Assembly: GCA_023954155.1 (NCBI GenBank)
Contig: JAMLIO010000007.1
Coordinates: 62,001 to 126,000 of the forward strand
DNA length: 64,000 nucleotides
Source: Pseudobdellovibrionaceae bacterium
GTDB taxonomy: Bacteria; Bdellovibrionota; Bdellovibrionia; Bdellovibrionales; UBA1609
Direction: 5' to 3'
Shown here: piece by piece, positions 1 to 9,165 of the stretch
How the letters are laid out: each line of letters starts with the position of its first letter
Position numbering within the stretch: the first letter of the stretch is position 1
The notes under the pieces: generated by a model
What the model was told of the DNA's origin: nothing
The model's input: only the letters and a program-made list of their open reading frames with translations
Databases searched by the model: none
Made by a program: the position numbers and the translations under genes

Positions 1-941
1 CCTTTGCGTCCCCCACGAATGCTCATAGGAATACGATCTGTGGTCGTCCATTGCTGTTTGGAGTCATTATACAGCTGCCAATGTAAAATCACGCTGTCAC
101 TAAAACGCGCTGGAGAAAAGACTCTGACAAACACATAAATCTTGTCCCCCTCTTGAGCGACAAAATGCTGATCGCCCTTTCGCCAAAACATCCACGTGGG
201 GGTTTGATGCTTTAAAATGTAATCCCCTTCGACTTTCTGCACATCGTGATAGATCCCAATCTCTTGCGTAGATAAAGGCACAGGGGGAATCCAACCCAAG
301 TAATAAAATAAACCAAAAAGACTTAACACCGCCACACCTGGTAGGATCAGCGCATTTCTAAGAGCCTTACCGTTGTTCACACGCCTTAATAGCATTCGAT
401 AAAGGGCCCAAAGAAATAAAAGTGTGGCCACCAAAGACAAAGCAAAGGGCTGCCAACCTACAAATCCTAGCAGGACAGGAAAGATCATCGAAAAGAAAGA
501 AAAAACACAGATCAGATACAGGCCAATTTTAAAGTTCACTTTATTTTTTCTAAAGAACTTCAACTCATTGATCACCATCAACGAGACCATAAAAATAATA
601 AAAGCAAAAGAAGAAAAGATCGAAGCACTCTTGATAAAGAAGATCGAGTAAATGCTTAAAAGCCCACCCATAAAGAAATGTAAAAACACATCCCTATAGT
701 CCCAAATCTTAGAAAACATCCTACGCACTTGGATGCCCCCATCTTGGCGACTTAAAAAATCATAATAAAGCAGAAGACCAATAGTAAAAAGATAAATCAC
801 CTGCTGAGCCACAGTCAGTGGATTATCAATATCAGATACGGTAAAAATATCTACTAAAACTCCAAAGAAAAAAAATCCAATATTGATTCGGGTTTCGTTT
901 TCATTGTAATAATTTTTAAGACGATTCGTTAAACTTCCCAT
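1..941 (-). CDS. DUF2914-type multi-pass membrane protein (3' end cut off)
   Basis: An open frame begins at the ATG at 941 and runs off the window start with no stop, giving about 313 residues. The first ~215 residues contain five to seven hydrophobic segments separated by short basic loops. A soluble tail follows, with blocks such as WMFWRKGDQHF and SVILHWQLYN, typical of the DUF2914 domain found at the C-terminus of proteobacterial membrane proteins. DUF2914 has no established biochemical role. The C-terminal end is missing, so the domain cannot be checked in full. Domain assignment is from remembered family patterns. Confidence 0.75.
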   Translation of the reverse strand, partial: MGSLTNRLKNYYNENETRINIGFFFFGVLVDIFTVSDIDNPLTVAQQVIYLFTIGLLLYYDFLSRQDGGIQVRRMFSKIWDYRDVFLHFFMGGLLSIYSIFFIKSASIFSSFAFIIFMVSLMVINELKFFRKNKVNFKIGLYLICVFSFFSMIFPVLLGFVGWQPFALSLVATLLFLWALYRMLLRRVNNGKALRNALILPGVAVLSLFGLFYYLGWIPPVPLSTQEIGIYHDVQKVEGDYILKHQTPTWMFWRKGDQHFVAQEGDKIYVFVRVFSPARFSDSVILHWQLYNDSKQQWTTTDRIPMSIRGGRK

Positions 942-1145
942 ATTCAGAATATAAACTAATTCCCATAGGGACTAAATCTCTTTTTACAGCAAAGCAAACT
1001 TTGACAAGGAACACGACCAAAGTGAGGTCTCGTTTTATAGATTTCCTACATCTTGAAATTTAAACTCTTAAGGCTCAGCTAAATTAAGCTTTAACAAGCT
1101 TAAGGATTTAAATTTTCCTATTTATGAAAATGAAGATTCTGCTCC

Positions 1146-2030
1146 TTAAAAACTCATTCCAAATTGCATTTTCAAAAAAGTTAATCTTGGGAAATACGAA
1201 GCAAAACGCATCACTTTTTTAACATCATCTTTATCATTGTGATCGCTGGTATGATCTGTAAAACGCTCGTACTTATACAGCTCAAACACAGGCTGAGACC
1301 AAGACACCCAATCCACTGTAAAGGTCATGTTTTTTTTAATTGTCCAACGATTAGAAACTCCAATATGAAACCCTAACGACTGCTGCACCAGTTCTCTGGC
1401 TGTGCTTGCATAGATCGGAGAAATCCCATCCATCAGTGCATCACTCAGGTGAACACCAAAATTAAAAAACACTAACCCATAAGTGATATTTAAACTATTT
1501 CTACTTTTATACGATCTTTTTAACAAAGAAATTCTTTCTTCTGAAAGACTTCCGATCTCATCAAAAAAAATGGACACATCACTTCTGACATACTCAAGCT
1601 CATAAGTGGTGGAAGGGTCTACAATCCAACCTAATGTCAGACCATATTTATTGGGCAACAAAATATCTATCGGTGAATAATTGACTAGGACCAGCCAGTC
1701 ACTATTGGCACGACGAACTTTAGACTCACCTATCACGTTAGAAACATAGTTCACAGCCCCTTGAGCGGCATCCACAGCACCCTGTACGTTCAAAGACTTC
1801 TGTTGTAGCACCTTTGGAGTTGGCACATCACTCCGACTCTGATCGTAATCTTGGTCTGGTTTTTGAATTTGATTTTGTGATTGAGCAGGCAACCGAGTGG
1901 AAGTTTGGGTGTCTACTTGAGCCAGAGTGAGTATCGGGGTTTGTATCTGAGCCTGAACTCGGGTTGCCAGTAGAGCATGGGCCATCACAACACATCCTGT
2001 AACTATAAATATAAAGAACCACCTTCTCAT
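1146..2030 (-). CDS. Predicted secreted or outer-membrane protein
   Basis: 294 residues. The N-terminus (MRRWFFIFIVTG, then a hydrophobic run ending ATRVQAQ) is a good Sec signal peptide with an AQA-type cleavage site. A Gln/Thr/Ser-rich linker of ~60 residues follows. The remaining ~200 residues alternate polar and aromatic residues in strand-like patches and end in MQFGMSF, a C-terminal Phe as in many outer-membrane beta-barrels. I do not recognise the family. It lies just outside the probable left end of the mobile island, 226 bp before its first gene and on the opposite strand. Confidence 0.7.
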   Translation of the reverse strand: MRRWFFIFIVTGCVVMAHALLATRVQAQIQTPILTLAQVDTQTSTRLPAQSQNQIQKPDQDYDQSRSDVPTPKVLQQKSLNVQGAVDAAQGAVNYVSNVIGESKVRRANSDWLVLVNYSPIDILLPNKYGLTLGWIVDPSTTYELEYVRSDVSIFFDEIGSLSEERISLLKRSYKSRNSLNITYGLVFFNFGVHLSDALMDGISPIYASTARELVQQSLGFHIGVSNRWTIKKNMTFTVDWVSWSQPVFELYKYERFTDHTSDHNDKDDVKKVMRFASYFPRLTFLKMQFGMSF

Positions 2031-2256
2031 CTATCCCACCCCTTGCGCTTCTAAAGTTTGTAAGAATCTACAGCACTTGTTTTATAATGTAAAAATCTTG
2101 CTTTAAATTTTACAAATTAGCTAGTGGGATCATATTTACATTGTAAAAGCCTACGTTTAAACTCTAGAGCGACTTTGATGAATGGAAACAAGCTGAATAA
2201 TTTCATCGATGAAATCACCATCTGCTAGCAGAAGATACTTTTATAAGGAGGGGGAG

Positions 2257-2586
2257 ATGTATTTTTTTATTAAGACTTTGATTTCTGCGCTGGTCATTGC
2301 TGGAGTAACTATGCTTTCAGAGAAAACTCCAGTAGGGGCGGCTTTATTGAAATCACTCCCACTTACATCTTTTTTAGTATTTCTCTTTATGAAGTATGAA
2401 GGCAGGACAAATCAAGAAATTAGCAGAATGTCGTGGGACATTTTGTGGTTAGTTTTACCATCTCTTATCTTATTCGTTGTATTTCCGATCTTACTTGATA
2501 AAGGACAAGGATTCGGAACTTCGCTTTTTGTCGCCAGCATTGTTATGGTTACTGCTTATGGGACTGTCTTAAAGTTATTAGCATAA
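2257..2586 (+). CDS. DUF3147-type small membrane protein
   Basis: The ATG at 2257 is chosen over an in-frame ATG at 2209 because a strong ribosome site (AAGGAGGGGG, 2245-2254) sits just before it. The 109-residue product has four hydrophobic helices. It carries the blocks SLPLTSFLVFLFM and LWLVLPSLILFVVFP, which match the DUF3147/GlpM-like family of inner-membrane proteins of unknown function. The next gene starts 2 bp after its stop, so they are probably co-transcribed. Confidence 0.75.
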   Translation: MYFFIKTLISALVIAGVTMLSEKTPVGAALLKSLPLTSFLVFLFMKYEGRTNQEISRMSWDILWLVLPSLILFVVFPILLDKGQGFGTSLFVASIVMVTAYGTVLKLLA

Positions 2587-2588
2587 AC

Positions 2589-2906
2589 ATGTACAAGCGT
2601 GCTCAGAAACAAATTCCAAAGGAATTTGTGATTGGTGCCCGCCATCCGAGGATAGGAGAACCACTGGTTAAGGTAGAAACCTACTCAATCCAGTGGCGGG
2701 AGCCAAGGGTTGATTTGGCGGAGCTGGCAAAATTACGTTGGATTGAAGGATATTCCCGAAAACAATTAGCTGAGAAATATGGAAAAACCACCGTAGCCAT
2801 CCAGAATTACTTTCAGGAGCTGCGGCGGTTGAGGTTTTGTGTCTCTGGCTTATCTGAAATAGAAAGGGAGGAAATTTTATGGGCATCGAAAAACTCACTC
2901 AAGTAG
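2589..2906 (+). CDS. Small helix-turn-helix protein
   Basis: 105 residues. Residues ~44-80 (LAELAKLRWIEGYSRKQLAE, then KYGKTTVAIQNYFQELRR) look like a helix-turn-helix of the resolvase or sigma-region-4 kind: a helix, a short turn and a recognition helix ending in basic residues. No clear Shine-Dalgarno precedes the ATG, so translation may be coupled to the upstream gene, whose stop is 2 bp away. The end overlaps the next small gene by 28 bp. It could be an island-encoded regulator; the target is unknown. Confidence 0.55.
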   Translation: MYKRAQKQIPKEFVIGARHPRIGEPLVKVETYSIQWREPRVDLAELAKLRWIEGYSRKQLAEKYGKTTVAIQNYFQELRRLRFCVSGLSEIEREEILWASKNSLK

Positions 2907-3055
2907 TTATAGCAATAGTAATAATGGCAGCAGCCACTGGACAGCTTCCAAAGTTGGTACGAGAGGTGCAAATAGCTCAGTATAAGCTCCTCAAAGACTC
3001 GCAAACGTCTAAATGGGGCCGAGCAATGCTATTGCCCGTCCGAACATCGGAATAA
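2879..3055 (+). CDS. 58-residue protein with one hydrophobic helix
   Basis: Read directly: ATG at 2879 to TAA at 3053-3055, preceded by a good ribosome site (GGGAGGAAATTTT). The product starts MGIEKLTQVV, continues with a hydrophobic run (VIAIVIMAAATG) and ends in a basic, polar tail. It overlaps the end of the helix-turn-helix gene, as in compact mobile-element operons. No family recognised; it may be a small membrane protein. Confidence 0.5.
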   Translation: MGIEKLTQVVIAIVIMAAATGQLPKLVREVQIAQYKLLKDSQTSKWGRAMLLPVRTSE

Positions 3056-3144
3056 TCGGATGGATAATTAAAAAATATCAAATAATTCAGGTGGTTAGAT
3101 GACCGCAATGGTCATGCTATAACTGAAGCATCAAGGAGGTCTTA

Positions 3145-3318
3145 ATGAACAAAATAGCTAGAGTACCTAAAAAAGGGGCTGGGCGAAGACTTGCACAGAA
3201 ACTTAAAGAACTTGGACAACAAAAACCACCACAAACACTGATTGATAAAATAAATGGAGATGAAAAGAAAAAAGTGGCAGCACCTACTCCATCTGCTTCA
3301 AAAGACGTGGAGATTTAA
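3145..3318 (+). CDS. 57-residue basic protein, probable antitoxin partner of the PIN protein
   Basis: ATG at 3145 follows a strong AAGGAGG site at 3133-3139. The product is very basic at its N-terminus (MNKIARVPKKGAGRRLAQKL), then Pro/Lys-rich, ending in DVEI. Its TAA stop overlaps the ATG of the PIN-domain gene (TAATG), so the two are translationally coupled. The gene order, small protein then PIN protein, is that of type II antitoxin-toxin operons such as VapBC. I see no known antitoxin DNA-binding fold (AbrB, RHH or Phd), so the antitoxin role is inferred from context only. Confidence 0.55.
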   Translation: MNKIARVPKKGAGRRLAQKLKELGQQKPPQTLIDKINGDEKKKVAAPTPSASKDVEI

Positions 3319-4052
3319 TGCAGATATTAAGAGACCCTGAGTTTTTATCTAAATATTTTCATAGCCTTGAAGCTCAACCAAAATGTCTTGTAGATACAGG
3401 ATTTCTTTATGCACTTGCTTATGCTGATGACCGTTTGTTTGAACAGGCCAATGATCTTCTTGATCTGCTTTCTGATCACGGCGTAATATTTTATATAAAT
3501 GTTATCAGTAGAATGGAGTTTGTTGATCTGCTTTTTCGTAAGCAAGTAACACAAGGGTGCATTGAGCTTTTTAGTAATATTAAACATAATACCCAATACA
3601 AAGGTATTTTCAATTTACTCAAAGATATTCGGGATAAAGACACAGCAGCTCGTAGAAAAAGCCAATCTTATAAACTTGATGAATATCGACTAAAAAAGCT
3701 TCGTGAAAACATTAAGTTCGTTCATGAACTTGGAGGCTGGGAAGATTTTTGCCAGAAATATGTTGGCTCCATGTTACAAAACGAATGGATGATGATTGAA
3801 GAAGACCTTGGACTCAATTTTGTTGAGGTCATGGAAGGAAGCGTTTCCGATGAAATCACTTCACCGCTTCGTTGGAAAGACATGGTTGATCTCATGGGCG
3901 AACATGGTCTTCGAGGTCCTGATGCCATGATTCTACATTTATTTATGAAGAGCAAATTTGAAGTTCTTATCACGACAGATAGCGATTTTAAGTTGTGTCT
4001 GGACAATCAATTTTTTACATCAAGAAACAAAGCTGTTTATTTATTAACTTAA
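3318..4052 (+). CDS. Long PIN-domain protein, probable ribonuclease toxin
   Basis: 244 residues, nearly twice the length of a VapC toxin. The acidic residues expected of a PIN nuclease are in order: D26 in LVDTGFLYAL, E67 in SRMEFVDLL, D202 in RGPDAMILH, and D221/D223 in TTDSDF. Between E67 and D202 there is an insertion of about 100 mostly charged helical residues. PIN domains cut RNA with bound divalent metal. Coupling to the 57-residue gene upstream suggests a toxin-antitoxin pair; the host RNA target cannot be read from sequence. A PIN nuclease used in defence or RNA processing is the alternative. Confidence 0.7.
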   Translation: MQILRDPEFLSKYFHSLEAQPKCLVDTGFLYALAYADDRLFEQANDLLDLLSDHGVIFYINVISRMEFVDLLFRKQVTQGCIELFSNIKHNTQYKGIFNLLKDIRDKDTAARRKSQSYKLDEYRLKKLRENIKFVHELGGWEDFCQKYVGSMLQNEWMMIEEDLGLNFVEVMEGSVSDEITSPLRWKDMVDLMGEHGLRGPDAMILHLFMKSKFEVLITTDSDFKLCLDNQFFTSRNKAVYLLT

Positions 4053-4222
4053 ATACTCGTACTCATACATCTTTCCAAGTTAACGACCAAAGTCCAGAAG
4101 CGGTCTTATATAAATTCAGAATTACGCTCTAAGTGCCGACAAGTCTTATAAAATTATAATTTTTTGTAGTCTTTTTTGTGAATATCCAAAACAAAAGATT
4201 AGGACACACAATAGGAATAAAC

Positions 4223-6682
4223 ATGAACTTTACATGGCAAGATTTTTTTCACGAATTGTTTATCAAGATTGTATCGGAATTCGACTCTAAATCACTAGCC
4301 GAGTTAGTTTACAGAATATTTCCTGAAAATGCCATGATGGACAGAGATGAAAACAACAGAGAGCTGAGATTTGAAGAGTTTGATCCTTGTTCATTTCTCG
4401 CACGTTTTAACCGCCAAGAGCGTACCGATAAAAAAATTGAATACTGTATAAAGGCGAAAGAGATATTGAAATTAACTTCAAATATCCCACAAGATTTCAA
4501 TGGAATTCCTATCTTCAATAATATGCGATGGATGTTCTTCCCTTTCAAAAAAGAACGGAGCAAGTTTGAATATGAAGCTTTGTGGGCATTTTCAAAAAAA
4601 TTGGCAGAAGGGGAAATAACAAGAGAAACGCTAAATAATGCTAGAAAAAGCTTTGGAGCTGGTTTAACTTACCTAACGACCATTGCTTATATCGTATGGC
4701 CTGAAAAATACTTGCCACTCGATGACAGAACAAAGTCGTATTTACAAAAGAGAGCCCCATTTTTTGAAGATATGATTACTTCGGCAAAACGTTCAGAAGA
4801 ACCTTTTGAGCTATACCATTCTATTCTAAAAAAACTACCAGATGTGATTCCAGGAAAAACCTGCGCTGATATAAGTTATTCTGCATATTTAGAAGATATT
4901 AACAAAGATTCAAAACCTTCTGGGCTAACAAATATCATCAAACCAAATGAAATAAGGTATTGGTCTATTGCACCTGGTGAAAATGCTGAATATTGGCATG
5001 AGTGGCAACAAAAAAATCTTATTTCTATTGGTTGGAATGAACTCGGCGATCTATCTAAACAAGATTCACTAGATGAAGTGGGAAAAATATATAAGAAAAA
5101 ATATAAACCTGAAGGGTCTGCAAAGAATAATATTTTAGCAAACTTTGAATTTGCTCACCGACTAAAAATAGGAGATGTGGTTTTTGTCAAAAAAGGTCGA
5201 ACTGAACTTTTGGGAGTAGGCAGAGTTATATCTGATTATAAGTTTGCTGCAACAGAAATCCAATCCCATACTCGGCAAGTAGAATGGATGAGTATTGGTA
5301 CATGGAAATTAAAAAGCGATAAATTTGCAATAAAAACCCTTACTGATATTACGGAGTACGAATCATTCGTTGAAAATCTTCTTAAACTTAGTGGATTAGA
5401 TGATTCTTCAATAATTGGAGACATTGTGAATAAATTAAAAGAACCATCAATGAATAAGAATACTATATTTTGGGGGCCTCCTGGCACTGGAAAGACGTAT
5501 AAACTTCTTCAACTTCAAAATGAATTTGAAGATCAAGAAACAAGTACAGCTTCGGATCAAGTTGTTCAGTGGGTTCAAGATACGGACTGGTGGGATGTTG
5601 TTGCTGCTGCAATGTATGAAATTGGAAAACCAGTTTCTGTGCCTGAATTATTTGAACATGAGTTTATCCAAATTAAGGCCAAGCAGTCCTCAACTAAAAC
5701 ACCTAAAAACACACTTTGGGCAATGCTTCAAACGCATACAGTTCAAGATTCGGTGACAGTTAAATATGGACGCAGGCAAGAGCCTCTCGTTGTAGACAAG
5801 TCGGAAGACTCAAAATGGTTTTTAACGGGAAATTGGGAAGAGCAACTTTCTGATTTAGTTTCTGAAATCCAAAGCCTACGCGATGTAAAAACAGTTAAAC
5901 GTTATGAAATGGTTACATTTCATCAAAGTTATTCGTATGAAGAATTTGTTGAAGGTATAAGACCAGAAATCCAATCCGATGGAAATAGTGTAAGTTATCA
6001 AGTAAAAGATGGTATATTTAAAAAATTATGTCAGAGGGCAATTGAAAATCCAGACAAGAACTATGCAATATTTATTGATGAAATAAACCGTGGAAATATC
6101 TCTAAAATATTCGGTGAACTCATTACCCTTATTGAAGAAGATAAACGTTTAGGTGCTCCACATGAAGTTACGATTACTCTTCCCTATTCTGGGAAAAAGT
6201 TTGGTGTTCCTAATAATTTATACATAATTGGAACCATGAACTCTGTAGATCGTTCTATTGCTCTTGTTGATATGGCTTTACGTCGAAGATTCGATTTTAT
6301 ATCTATTAGACCTGATAGCTCACTTCTTTCAAATAGTGGAATTCATGAGTTTGATGTTCGAAGTATTTTTGAAAAGTTAAATAATAAAATATCCGTAATT
6401 CTTGGGACTGAATACCAAGTTGGTCACAGTTATTTTATGGATAAAAATGTTGGTTCAATAGCTTCTTTTAAAAAAATATGGTTTGGTGGTGTTTTGCCTC
6501 TTTTACAGGAATATCTCTTTGATGACTGGGATAAGCTTGAAGCTTTAGTTGGAAGCTTTGTTAAAAAAACTGAAGTTAAAGATTTAGAAAACCTATCTCT
6601 TCCTAAATTTTCATTTGGCTCTTTCATTGAAAACAATATTGCCGATGAAGTTTTCATAGAGTTTATGAAAAAGTTGGAATAA
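4223..6682 (+). CDS. mcrB: McrB-like AAA+ subunit of a modification-dependent restriction system
   Basis: The ATG at 4223 has AGGA seven bases upstream; the in-frame GTG at 4178 has no site. About 819 residues. The C-terminal half is an McrB-type motor: Walker A GPPGTGKT at ~418, Walker B IFIDEINRGN at ~616, sensor GTMNSVDRS at ~670, then LRRRFDF. McrB hydrolyses GTP to translocate DNA and drives the McrC nuclease. Residues ~245-350 (YWSIAPGENAEYWHEW, later GDVVFVKKGR) look like an EVE/PUA-type reader of modified bases. The first ~200 residues are a further domain I do not recognise. mcrC follows after 1 bp. Confidence 0.9.
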   Translation: MNFTWQDFFHELFIKIVSEFDSKSLAELVYRIFPENAMMDRDENNRELRFEEFDPCSFLARFNRQERTDKKIEYCIKAKEILKLTSNIPQDFNGIPIFNNMRWMFFPFKKERSKFEYEALWAFSKKLAEGEITRETLNNARKSFGAGLTYLTTIAYIVWPEKYLPLDDRTKSYLQKRAPFFEDMITSAKRSEEPFELYHSILKKLPDVIPGKTCADISYSAYLEDINKDSKPSGLTNIIKPNEIRYWSIAPGENAEYWHEWQQKNLISIGWNELGDLSKQDSLDEVGKIYKKKYKPEGSAKNNILANFEFAHRLKIGDVVFVKKGRTELLGVGRVISDYKFAATEIQSHTRQVEWMSIGTWKLKSDKFAIKTLTDITEYESFVENLLKLSGLDDSSIIGDIVNKLKEPSMNKNTIFWGPPGTGKTYKLLQLQNEFEDQETSTASDQVVQWVQDTDWWDVVAAAMYEIGKPVSVPELFEHEFIQIKAKQSSTKTPKNTLWAMLQTHTVQDSVTVKYGRRQEPLVVDKSEDSKWFLTGNWEEQLSDLVSEIQSLRDVKTVKRYEMVTFHQSYSYEEFVEGIRPEIQSDGNSVSYQVKDGIFKKLCQRAIENPDKNYAIFIDEINRGNISKIFGELITLIEEDKRLGAPHEVTITLPYSGKKFGVPNNLYIIGTMNSVDRSIALVDMALRRRFDFISIRPDSSLLSNSGIHEFDVRSIFEKLNNKISVILGTEYQVGHSYFMDKNVGSIASFKKIWFGGVLPLLQEYLFDDWDKLEALVGSFVKKTEVKDLENLSLPKFSFGSFIENNIADEVFIEFMKKLE

Positions 6683-6683
6683 T

Positions 6684-8027
6684 ATGAAATTTCTGAAATT
6701 TTTTGAATATGGAGGATTTGAAAAGTCGCTTGGCGAAGAATCTAATTCTATTTCCGATTTAAACCTTACTGATGCTGAACTTCAATATTTACGTTCCATT
6801 TCTGAGAAAACCATAATTGGAAGTCCTATATTTGAAATAACACAGTCTAAGATCAATGCCACATCTATTGTAGGCGTAATAGCTTTTGATGGGGTTCATA
6901 TTGAGATTTTACCTAAACTTTTGAGAAATAATAGGTCTTCCAATAACAACAATAACTCAAGTATTTTGCAGAATTTAATGTTTATGCTGTCATACACAAA
7001 TGAATTGGATATTTATGATAGCGGCGTGGGATCTCTTTCTGAAAATTCAGATTCCTTTATTGAGGCATATATAGCAATTTTTGCGGACAGACTTTCAAAG
7101 CATCTTATTCGTCACGGCTCTCCAAAAGCTTATGTTGAAAAAAATGAAAATTTAAATACAGTAAAAGGAAAAATTGACTTTGCAAAGCAAAGTACAATAA
7201 ATTGTTTCAACCAATCTCGCATATATTGTAATTATGCCGAGTTTACAGAAGACAATGGACTCTCCAGAGCTTTTAAATTTGTTTCTCAATCGTTAATACA
7301 ACTTACCAAAAGCTCATCGAACACTTCAGTATTAAATAGATGTATCGGTCTTTTAGACGGAGTTAAAGGTGAATATATTACTGGAAGTGAAATAGATCGT
7401 CTTTCAATTGGAAAAAGAAATCAAAACTTTATTGCTCTTATTAACTTAACAAAAATGTTCTTAAAAAAGATGCGACCTGAGTTTTCTGGGCAAAAGAAAA
7501 ACAAGGCATTTACTCTTCTTTTTGATATGAACGAACTTTTTGAAGAGTTCGTATTCATGGTCTTAAAGAGGAACGAATCTTATCTAAATATTAAAGTCCA
7601 AGCGCAAAAGCATAAACGTTTGGTAAATGCAGAAAGAGACTTTTTAAGAGATGGAGAATGGCAAAACAGAGCACTATTTGCCACTTATACTGATATTTCT
7701 ATTACTCTTAGTGATGGACGTATTTTTATTATTGACACAAAATACAAGGTTGTTCATTCAGGCAAAAATCATTATGGAATCAGCAACCAAGATGCCTATC
7801 AAATTCTAGCTTACAGACAGATTCATAAAGACGAAGTAGAGCCATCTGTCGTTCTTCTTTATCCACGATCAAAAGAGGACTTACAGAAAGAATTTAGAAT
7901 AAATGGATCGGAAACAACATTTATGGCATGGACAGTAGATATTTCTGTTGATCTTGGTAAAAACATGAATTTATTAGTAGAAAACTTAAGAAATTTAATT
8001 ACAGTTGTAGAACAAAAAAGCTCTTAG
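6684..8027 (+). CDS. mcrC: McrC-like nuclease subunit
   Basis: 447 residues, right behind mcrB. An N-terminal region (IVGVIAFDGVHIEILPKLL) typical of the McrC/5-methylcytosine system component is followed by a C-terminal PD-(D/E)xK nuclease core: D in YTDISITLSDG, then IIDTKYK, then SNQDAYQILAYRQ. In McrBC, McrC inserts into the McrB ring and supplies the DNA cutting activity and stimulates GTP hydrolysis. The pair should cut phage DNA bearing modified bases recognised by the McrB N-terminus. A low-complexity NNRSSNNNNNSS run at ~73-84 is likely a surface loop. Confidence 0.88.
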   Translation: MKFLKFFEYGGFEKSLGEESNSISDLNLTDAELQYLRSISEKTIIGSPIFEITQSKINATSIVGVIAFDGVHIEILPKLLRNNRSSNNNNNSSILQNLMFMLSYTNELDIYDSGVGSLSENSDSFIEAYIAIFADRLSKHLIRHGSPKAYVEKNENLNTVKGKIDFAKQSTINCFNQSRIYCNYAEFTEDNGLSRAFKFVSQSLIQLTKSSSNTSVLNRCIGLLDGVKGEYITGSEIDRLSIGKRNQNFIALINLTKMFLKKMRPEFSGQKKNKAFTLLFDMNELFEEFVFMVLKRNESYLNIKVQAQKHKRLVNAERDFLRDGEWQNRALFATYTDISITLSDGRIFIIDTKYKVVHSGKNHYGISNQDAYQILAYRQIHKDEVEPSVVLLYPRSKEDLQKEFRINGSETTFMAWTVDISVDLGKNMNLLVENLRNLITVVEQKSS

Positions 8028-8231
8028 TTTCTAAACAAAGATAAACCACGACACTAACATTTTTAAGGGTTTTGTTTTTGTAAAAGCAAAAGAAAACAGT
8101 TAGTTAACCTATTCTTAAATTTTTTATATAAGATATAATGCTCTTGCCTTGACTAAAGACATAGAGGCCCCACATTTACTAAAATTAGTATCGTGAGGGC
8201 GGTAGCTAAATTCTTTTACAGAGGGGGTTTT

Positions 8232-9164
8232 TTGGAGCGTTTTCCATATCTTGCAGGCTTGCTTAGCGAAAATTTACGTAATTCAACAACAAAAGAAGAA
8301 AGGCTTAGGGGTTGGGCTAAACCTCCAAGTCAAACAGAGATAGAAAAGTGTGAGCGAGCAGAACGCATGATTAGGCAAGCCATAGAAGAGGACCCAAAGT
8401 TATCTAAGATGGACATTTCAGTTTATGCAAAAGGTTCATATGCGAATAGGACTAATATTCCTTCGGATAGTGATGTGGACATTGCTGTCGTCGCTAATTA
8501 CTATCATTTTAATGACTATCCCGCTGGCAAAACAGCCTCTGACTTCGGATTTAGTAACACAGGTTATTTATATACTACTTTTAAAGATAACGTCTTGGAG
8601 GCTATTGAAAATAAGTTTGGAAAATCAGAGGTCAGTGCTGGAGAGAAATGTGTGAAGGTGCGCTCAAATAGTTGCAGAGTAGATGCCGATGTTGTACCTC
8701 ACTTCGTACATAAACGTTTTGCATTAGACAAAAGTTCTCAAGAGGGAGTTTCTATTAAAACCGCTGGAACAACCATCTATAACTGGCCCAAGCAGGATTA
8801 TGAAAACGGTGTACAAAAAAACGAAAGAACTGGGAAAAGATATAAAGCCCTTGTAAGGATTATTAAAAATACTCGCTCTAAGATGAGAGAAGAAGGATAT
8901 ACCTCTGCTAAGAATGTAGCTTCATATTTAATTGCTTGCCTTGTTTGGAATGTGCCAGATTATTTTTTTGATGAAGACTCATACGAAAAGATGACCGCAG
9001 ATGCTATTGACTTTCTTATTGAGCAGACATCTGATCTTGCAAACGTAAAGGAATGGGGAGAAGTTAATGAGCTTAAATACTTATTCCGAACTTCTCAGCC
9101 CTGGAAACTAGATGAGGTTCATCAATTTTTAAGAGATGCTAAAACATTCTTGGCGGAAATGTAG
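8232..9164 (+). CDS. CBASS cyclic oligonucleotide synthase (CD-NTase)
   Basis: I favour the TTG at 8232, five bases after GAGGGGG; a GTG at 8193 lies in frame. From 8232 it has 310 residues. The nucleotidyltransferase core is clear: G68-S69 in AKGSYANRT, D81 and D83 in SDSDVDIAVV, and D151 in RVDADVVPHF, the metal-binding carboxylates of cGAS/DncV-like enzymes. Such enzymes make cyclic di- or trinucleotides on phage infection. The effector gene starts one base after its stop, and no Cap2/Cap3 or HORMA/TRIP13 genes are present, so this is a minimal type I CBASS. The nucleotide product and clade cannot be read here. A TATAAT box at 8134-8139 may be its promoter. Confidence 0.85.
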   Translation: MERFPYLAGLLSENLRNSTTKEERLRGWAKPPSQTEIEKCERAERMIRQAIEEDPKLSKMDISVYAKGSYANRTNIPSDSDVDIAVVANYYHFNDYPAGKTASDFGFSNTGYLYTTFKDNVLEAIENKFGKSEVSAGEKCVKVRSNSCRVDADVVPHFVHKRFALDKSSQEGVSIKTAGTTIYNWPKQDYENGVQKNERTGKRYKALVRIIKNTRSKMREEGYTSAKNVASYLIACLVWNVPDYFFDEDSYEKMTADAIDFLIEQTSDLANVKEWGEVNELKYLFRTSQPWKLDEVHQFLRDAKTFLAEM

Positions 9165-9165
9165 T

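Noticed and set aside
2031-2256. Left attachment site as a copy of the tRNA-Leu 3' end
   Set aside because: I searched this gap by eye for the tRNA 3' sequence and found no match longer than a few bases; a serine recombinase core would be too short to detect.
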